Assembly: GCA_022841745.1 (NCBI GenBank)
Contig: JALHQW010000008.1
Coordinates: 117,911 to 181,910 of the forward strand
DNA length: 64,000 nt
DNA from: Saprospiraceae bacterium
GTDB lineage: Bacteria; Bacteroidota; Bacteroidia; Chitinophagales; Saprospiraceae
Reading direction: 5' to 3'
The position numbers were made by a program, and so were the translations under genes. The notes below the pieces were generated by a model, which made no database searches, was not told the DNA's origin, and worked only from the letters and a program-made list of their open reading frames with translations. Below, piece after piece: positions 60,701 through 64,000 of the stretch. Positions within the stretch are counted from its first letter, which is position 1; each line of letters opens with the position of its first letter.

Positions 60701-63607
60701 GGAACCATTGCCGTTGAGGTTGAGCGAAGTGGTGGTGCAGGTCAGCACACCAGCCGGGCCAGTGCTGGCAACGGGCAAGGTGACATCCTCCGTAACAGTT
60801 ACGGCCACCGTATCGGCGCATTGGCTATCCAAGTCGTTGATTATCAGCGTATAAACTCCGGGGTTGTTGATTTGCGGATTCAAAGTCGTTGCGCCAGCAA
60901 GGATACTGCCACCTTGGGTAGCTGTCCAGTTGAACTGGCTATTATTGCCAAATGTGGAGGCCGAGGCATTGAGCAATTGGCTGATGATATCGCAGTTGAG
61001 TTGGACTGGTGGGGCTGCTGCCGCAACGGGTGCATTGAAATTGGCGGCGACCGTCACGCTGGCCGTGCTGGTGCATTGCGAAGCAGTATTGGTTATCGTC
61101 AAAACATAAGTGCCAGCGGCGTCCACGGTGGGGCTAAGGGTGTTTTGGCCTGCGGCAAAATTGCCTCCCGTAGTTGTCCAGGCAAAAGTGAAGCCACTGC
61201 CAGAGGAGGAATTGGTGGCATTCAGCACGGTGCTTTCGGCGTTGCAGTTGAGCATTGCCGGAGGCAAAATGGCCACCGTTGGGAAGTTGTTGTTTTGAAG
61301 CACAACTACCGAATCCGTTGCGGAGCAACCATTGGCTGCGTTCAAAACCGTGATGAAATAAGTGCCCGCCGAGTTGATGGTCGGGTTGAGCGTGGTTGTG
61401 CCGCCGCCCAATTGCCCGTTCGAGGTCGTCCATTGATAGCTGATGTCGCTACCCGTGGCCGAGCCGTTTCCATTCAGCTGCGCCGTATTGGACTGGCAAT
61501 TCAACGCTGGCGCTGGCCCTGCCTCTGCAGCTGGCGGGGTCACGTTATTGGTCACCTGCACCGACGAGACGGCAGTGCAACCATTTGGCTGTGAGACCGT
61601 GAGCGTATAGGTGCCGATGCCATTGACGAGCGGCGTCAGGGTGGTGCCGCCGTTTACGATAGTGCCACCGTTGGTCGTCCAGTTGTAGGTTAGGTTGTTG
61701 CCAGTCGCAGTTGCGGAGAGCATGGTCTGGTTGGTAGCACAAGTTAGTTGACTGGGCGGTGCTATATTGATGGTCGGTATGCTGTTGTCGCCCGTGACTT
61801 GTACGCTGGCCGTTGCAGTGCAACCATTGCTGCTCTGTGTCACGGTTACCGTGTAGGTTCCAATGGCATTGACGATAGGATTGGCAGAATCCACCCCCGA
61901 TACAATATTACCACCTGATGTTGACCAATTGAAGCTCAAAACACCGGTTCCATTGGAGCCAGTGGCATTGAGTGCAAGGCTGGTTGTGGTGCAACTGATA
62001 CTGCCCGGTGTTGCTATGACGGCATTTGGCGGTGTGGTGTTGGCGGTCACAGAGACCTGCTCCGTGTCGGTACAGCCGTTGGCTGGGTTGGAGACAGTGA
62101 GTAAATAGGAGCCGGGGGCGTTCACCGTTATGCTGGGCTGGTCAGTTGGCGAGGTGATATTGCCGCCTGTCGTTGACCAAGCAAACACCAACCCCACTGG
62201 CGTCGAGCCGCTACCGTTGATGGTGACCACGGGGTTGGCACAACTCAGGTTGCCACTGGCCACGGGGTTGGCCACAGGAAAATTAAAGTTGGAAGACACT
62301 AGTACGGTCACATCATCGGTGCAGCCATTGAGGATATTCGTAACCGTGAGGGTATAGCTGCCAGGAGAGGCCGCATTGGCGATGAGTTCATTGGTCGGCC
62401 CAGAAAAAGAGCCGTTGGTGGTCGTCCACTGGTATTCAATATTGCCGCCGACCGTGGAGCCGTTCCCATCCAGCAAGGACAATGGGTTGGTGCAGGATAA
62501 CGGTGTGGGCTGCGCAGCCTCCGCATAAGGCACATCGGGGTCGTTCACCACTTCCACGCTGGCGGTTTCGGTACACATCGTCGTGCCAGCCGTCAGGGTG
62601 ACGGTCAATTCGTAGAAACCAGGCGAATTGACGATGGGGTTCAGGGTGTTGCCCCCTGAAACGATGCTGCCGTTCGGCGTCGCCCAATTGTAGGTGTAGC
62701 CAGGCCCAACCGAGGAACCGTTGCCGCTGATGGTGATACCCTGGCCAAACTCACAAGGCAAAATGGCGGTAGGATCCGTGACAGCATCCACATCCACCAC
62801 GGTGATGGTCACTTCGTCGGTATCGTTGCAAACAGGGCCGAAGGCGATGTCGTCCAAAGCGAAGTCGTTGCCTCCACCGACCGTGTTCTGGTTCACGATG
62901 CAAATCTCGGCAGAGGTGGCAGAACCAGAGTTCCAGGTCTCAAAGAACTCGGTCCATTGGCAGGTCGTACTGGGCGCATTGAAGGTGCTGCCCAATAAGG
63001 TGCCGTTGATGGAAAACTGCAATTCCGCAGGGTTGGAAGAAATCACGGAAGCTACCCAAGTGCTGAACTCATAAAGCGTATTGGGCTGCACGGTCACCGT
63101 TTGGCACCAGACATTTTCATTAGGCGTGGTAGAACCGTTCACCACCATCATATTGCCGCCGCCGCTCGTATGGTCGCCACAGGGTTGAAAACTAGGGTGG
63201 TAATCTGATGGGTCTGTGCCTACGGCATACGTCCCCTCTGGCACCAGTCCAGTAGGGCCCGACCCCATTATATAATCACTGGTGAATACGCCGCCCCCAG
63301 AAAAGTTGCCATCAACGATGATATTGTTGGTAGCACCGCCGCCGCTCAGTGTCAGCGTATAGGTCGTGGTCTGCGAGACGGTCACAGAAGTGCTAAGGCT
63401 GCTGGGGTCGTTGACACCGTCCACTGGCGTCCATGAAATATTGCTGAAGGAGCCTGTGCCCGAACCCGTAAGCGTCACCAAGCCTGGGGCGCAGATGACC
63501 TGGTCAGGCCCTGCGTTCGCCACGATATTGCATTGCGAATGGGCTTTAAACGAGAGCAGCGTTATTGTCAATAAAAAGAGGATTGACTTTGTATAGGTGC
63601 TATTCAT
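57737..63607 (-). CDS. giant secreted Ig-like repeat adhesin, SprB-like, with gliding-type C-terminus
   Basis: A 1,956-residue protein: signal peptide (MNSTYTKSILFLLTITLLSFKAHSQ), an N-terminal beta-sandwich (residues about 90-270, lectin- or CBM-like), 17 tandem Ig/PKD-like repeats of about 83 residues, one SprB-type repeat (PPSCLVETGVIEFMDEFGG), and a CHU_C/T9SS type B end (YVPNAFSPNGDGVNDVFMIF ... FDRWGETVYQF). Each repeat has the pattern A-G-x-x-x-x-L-T-C ... WTTTNGNI ... PGTYxLTVTN ... NGC, so nearly every repeat carries two cysteines, probably a disulfide. It should form a long rod on the cell surface for adhesion or gliding. The ATG at 63607 is chosen over the TTG at 63625. Confidence 0.94.
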   Translation of the reverse strand: MNSTYTKSILFLLTITLLSFKAHSQCNIVANAGPDQVICAPGLVTLTGSGTGSFSNISWTPVDGVNDPSSLSTSVTVSQTTTYTLTLSGGGATNNIIVDGNFSGGGVFTSDYIMGSGPTGLVPEGTYAVGTDPSDYHPSFQPCGDHTSGGGNMMVVNGSTTPNENVWCQTVTVQPNTLYEFSTWVASVISSNPAELQFSINGTLLGSTFNAPSTTCQWTEFFETWNSGSATSAEICIVNQNTVGGGNDFALDDIAFGPVCNDTDEVTITVVDVDAVTDPTAILPCEFGQGITISGNGSSVGPGYTYNWATPNGSIVSGGNTLNPIVNSPGFYELTVTLTAGTTMCTETASVEVVNDPDVPYAEAAQPTPLSCTNPLSLLDGNGSTVGGNIEYQWTTTNGSFSGPTNELIANAASPGSYTLTVTNILNGCTDDVTVLVSSNFNFPVANPVASGNLSCANPVVTINGSGSTPVGLVFAWSTTGGNITSPTDQPSITVNAPGSYLLTVSNPANGCTDTEQVSVTANTTPPNAVIATPGSISCTTTSLALNATGSNGTGVLSFNWSTSGGNIVSGVDSANPIVNAIGTYTVTVTQSSNGCTATASVQVTGDNSIPTINIAPPSQLTCATNQTMLSATATGNNLTYNWTTNGGTIVNGGTTLTPLVNGIGTYTLTVSQPNGCTAVSSVQVTNNVTPPAAEAGPAPALNCQSNTAQLNGNGSATGSDISYQWTTSNGQLGGGTTTLNPTINSAGTYFITVLNAANGCSATDSVVVLQNNNFPTVAILPPAMLNCNAESTVLNATNSSSGSGFTFAWTTTGGNFAAGQNTLSPTVDAAGTYVLTITNTASQCTSTASVTVAANFNAPVAAAAPPVQLNCDIISQLLNASASTFGNNSQFNWTATQGGSILAGATTLNPQINNPGVYTLIINDLDSQCADTVAVTVTEDVTLPVASTGPAGVLTCTTTSLNLNGNGSSQGAGFTYLWTTTNGNIVNGEDSLTPLINAPGNYLLTVENTSNGCSNVATVAVSQNGNFPMVNAGTSAPLTCVLTETNLNATADQGSQFSYFWTTNDGNILEDETTLAPMVGAPGTYVLTVTNSQNGCTSTSSVTVGENVVAPTADAGSPGVLSCTQNSLTLSGSGAAMNGSVAFSWTTTNGNIQNGPNTTTPTINAPGTYVLTVTNNANGCTAEASVVIAQDASLPIANAGTADELTCVVTSVQLDASGSSQGAGLAYQWTTTNGQIQGSTTTLTPTVTAPGTYLLTVTNTASNCTTISSVTVLLDNQLPTVNPGPTAQLTCTTTQLQLNGNGSSTGPDFSYQWTTTNGSAIAGSTTLNPTITEPGLYSLQITNNDNGCAATNSVNITENTTPPAAAAAAGGLLTCTNLTLNLSGNGSSSGAGFTYLWTTTNGNILNGATTLSPTVNEPGLYLLTVTNTLTGCTNTAQLTALENTTPPMANAGPTSILTCASPSVSLSGTGSQGAGFGYQWTAGNGGNIVSGGNSLTPTVNAGGTYLLTVTNSANGCTSTSQVAIQVNQTEPTVSILPPAMLTCTEQAAELNGNGSSTGGQFDYAWTTTNGNFTGPQDALQTNVDAPGNYVLTITNTTNGCESSSQVTVGEDVDIPQVDAGNGLQLNCNETQGNLAGNTGLPVGQWSAVWATSDGNLVAGTTGLTPTVAAPGTYTLTITNSLTGCTNTDEVTVTEVIFADFEFEVTPPSCLVETGVIEFMDEFGGTPPFLYSIDGGATFSTQMAVGNLSPGTYELVVQDDNGCELTDIANLPEPPVVLVMLGADTLINLGDGYQLDVQTSLQDADIATIEWKADPSLSCLDCRSPLATPRQQTDYFVKITSKEGCTAEDHLTVFVKKEVDIYVPNAFSPNGDGVNDVFMIFAGGNSIQVIKSFLVFDRWGETVYQFYDFQPNNPTYSWDGKWRGLEMNPAVFVWFAEVELIDGSKRLLKGDVNLIR

Positions 63608-63795
63608 AATTGAATTTGTTTCCAATGACTGCCTTCACAAATCGGGCAAAATGTGTTTCGAGGCATAAAGAAAGTCAAAAATTACCTGCTATTGTAGGGT
63701 ATCCGATTTTTGGCTTTAAAATTTAGGTGTTTCGCTGATTTTGAACAATTGAATAGCAGAATGGTGATAGTTGTCAATCAAGTTGTGAATGTGCA

Positions 63796-63824
63796 TTGCA
63801 TCTTGCCTCCTTTCCCTACTTTTG
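63796..63824 (+). promoter_or_regulatory. putative rightward promoter
   Basis: TACTTTTG at 63817-63824 matches the -7 consensus exactly, with TTG at 63796-63798 spaced 18 bases upstream as a -33 element. It would transcribe towards the right edge. Confidence 0.55.
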
Positions 63825-63952
63825 CGCCTCGAAACCTAATTTTGTTATGGTTAAAGGTAGCATCAGTTTTTGTTGAATTATGGAGGAAAAAGGGTTTGTT
63901 TATAAAAATGGCAGCAAAGGGTTTTTTTAAACCTTGGCACCTTTCGAGAGGG

Positions 63953-64000
63953 CGGGTTATCAAACCCGCCAGTTCCGGAACTGGCGGGTTTGATAACCCG
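63953..64000. repeat. 48-bp perfect palindrome at the right edge
   Basis: The sequence is its own reverse complement, centred at 63976/63977 (TCC/GGA), with no loop. Each half contains CGGGTTATCAAACCCG, the same core as in the fbaA leader element (about 13305-13350). It may extend beyond the window. Confidence 0.9.

Larger units (their letters stand above)
63608..64000. other. right-edge intergenic region
   Basis: No complete gene is seen upstream of the adhesin. A rightward promoter (63796-63824) is present, followed by only short frames (for example a 16-codon frame from 63881), so a gene is expected beyond the window. A 48-bp palindrome ends the window. Confidence 0.5.

Overview
The window looks like chromosomal DNA from a free-living Bacteroidota, most like the Saprospiraceae (Haliscomenobacter/Lewinella type). 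The evidence is: proteins ending in type IX secretion (T9SS) sorting domains, including two with gliding-motility-type C-termini; a TonB receptor with an N-terminal carboxypeptidase-like domain; DUF4252, DUF1573 and YbbR proteins; and Bacteroidota-type -7 promoter boxes (TAnnTTTG) in front of several genes. No rRNA, tRNA, CRISPR array, transposase or phage gene was seen.

Layout. 1-15.9 kb is mostly housekeeping: a DUF2520 protein (cut by the left edge), a thioredoxin-fold protein, a UbiX-type flavin prenyltransferase, an RluA-type pseudouridine synthase, a copper P-type ATPase, a YbbR protein, an agmatinase-type ureohydrolase, a Uma2 nuclease, a LOG-family protein, AhcY, a shortened methylmalonyl-CoA mutase small subunit, class II aldolase, and an ECF sigma / anti-sigma-like / DUF4252 / DUF4252 cluster. 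16-20 kb holds an unusual two-AAA+ Clp-like protein whose C-terminal third resembles a peptide chain release factor without the GGQ domain, followed by a small HTH protein. 20-33 kb has a T9SS esterase-fold protein, a TonB receptor, a ZIP transporter, a PAP2 phosphatase, YajC, a DUF1573 lipoprotein, shikimate kinase, a candidate small RNA, a membrane protein of unknown function, FolP, DinB and a DUF4230 protein.

33-46 kb contains a secreted beta-propeller protein and then a leftward L-rhamnose cluster: esterase, NCS1-type permease, RhaD fused to a dehydrogenase, an embedded nucleotidyltransferase/HTH pair, RhaM, RhaI and an FGGY kinase. A repeat-rich GxxExxY element splits it between RhaI and the kinase. 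46-56 kb is a second carbohydrate region (a ThuA/sugar dehydrogenase/cytochrome c lipoprotein, a sugar phosphate isomerase, a dienelactone hydrolase and a GH3 enzyme). 56-64 kb has a DUF4058/Uma2 pair and a 1,956-residue Ig-like repeat adhesin.

The strongest unexplained signal is the density of small repeats. Intergenic inverted repeats built from 7- or 8-base tandem units occur throughout, and they supply the stop codons of several genes. The octamer GGATTGAA also runs through coding sequence. Separate perfect palindromes sit in frame inside two rhamnose genes, much like Rickettsia palindromic elements. The GxxExxY protein, a PD-(D/E)XK-like nuclease surrounded by its own repeat arrays, is the only visible candidate for an enzyme connected with such repeats, but that link is speculation.
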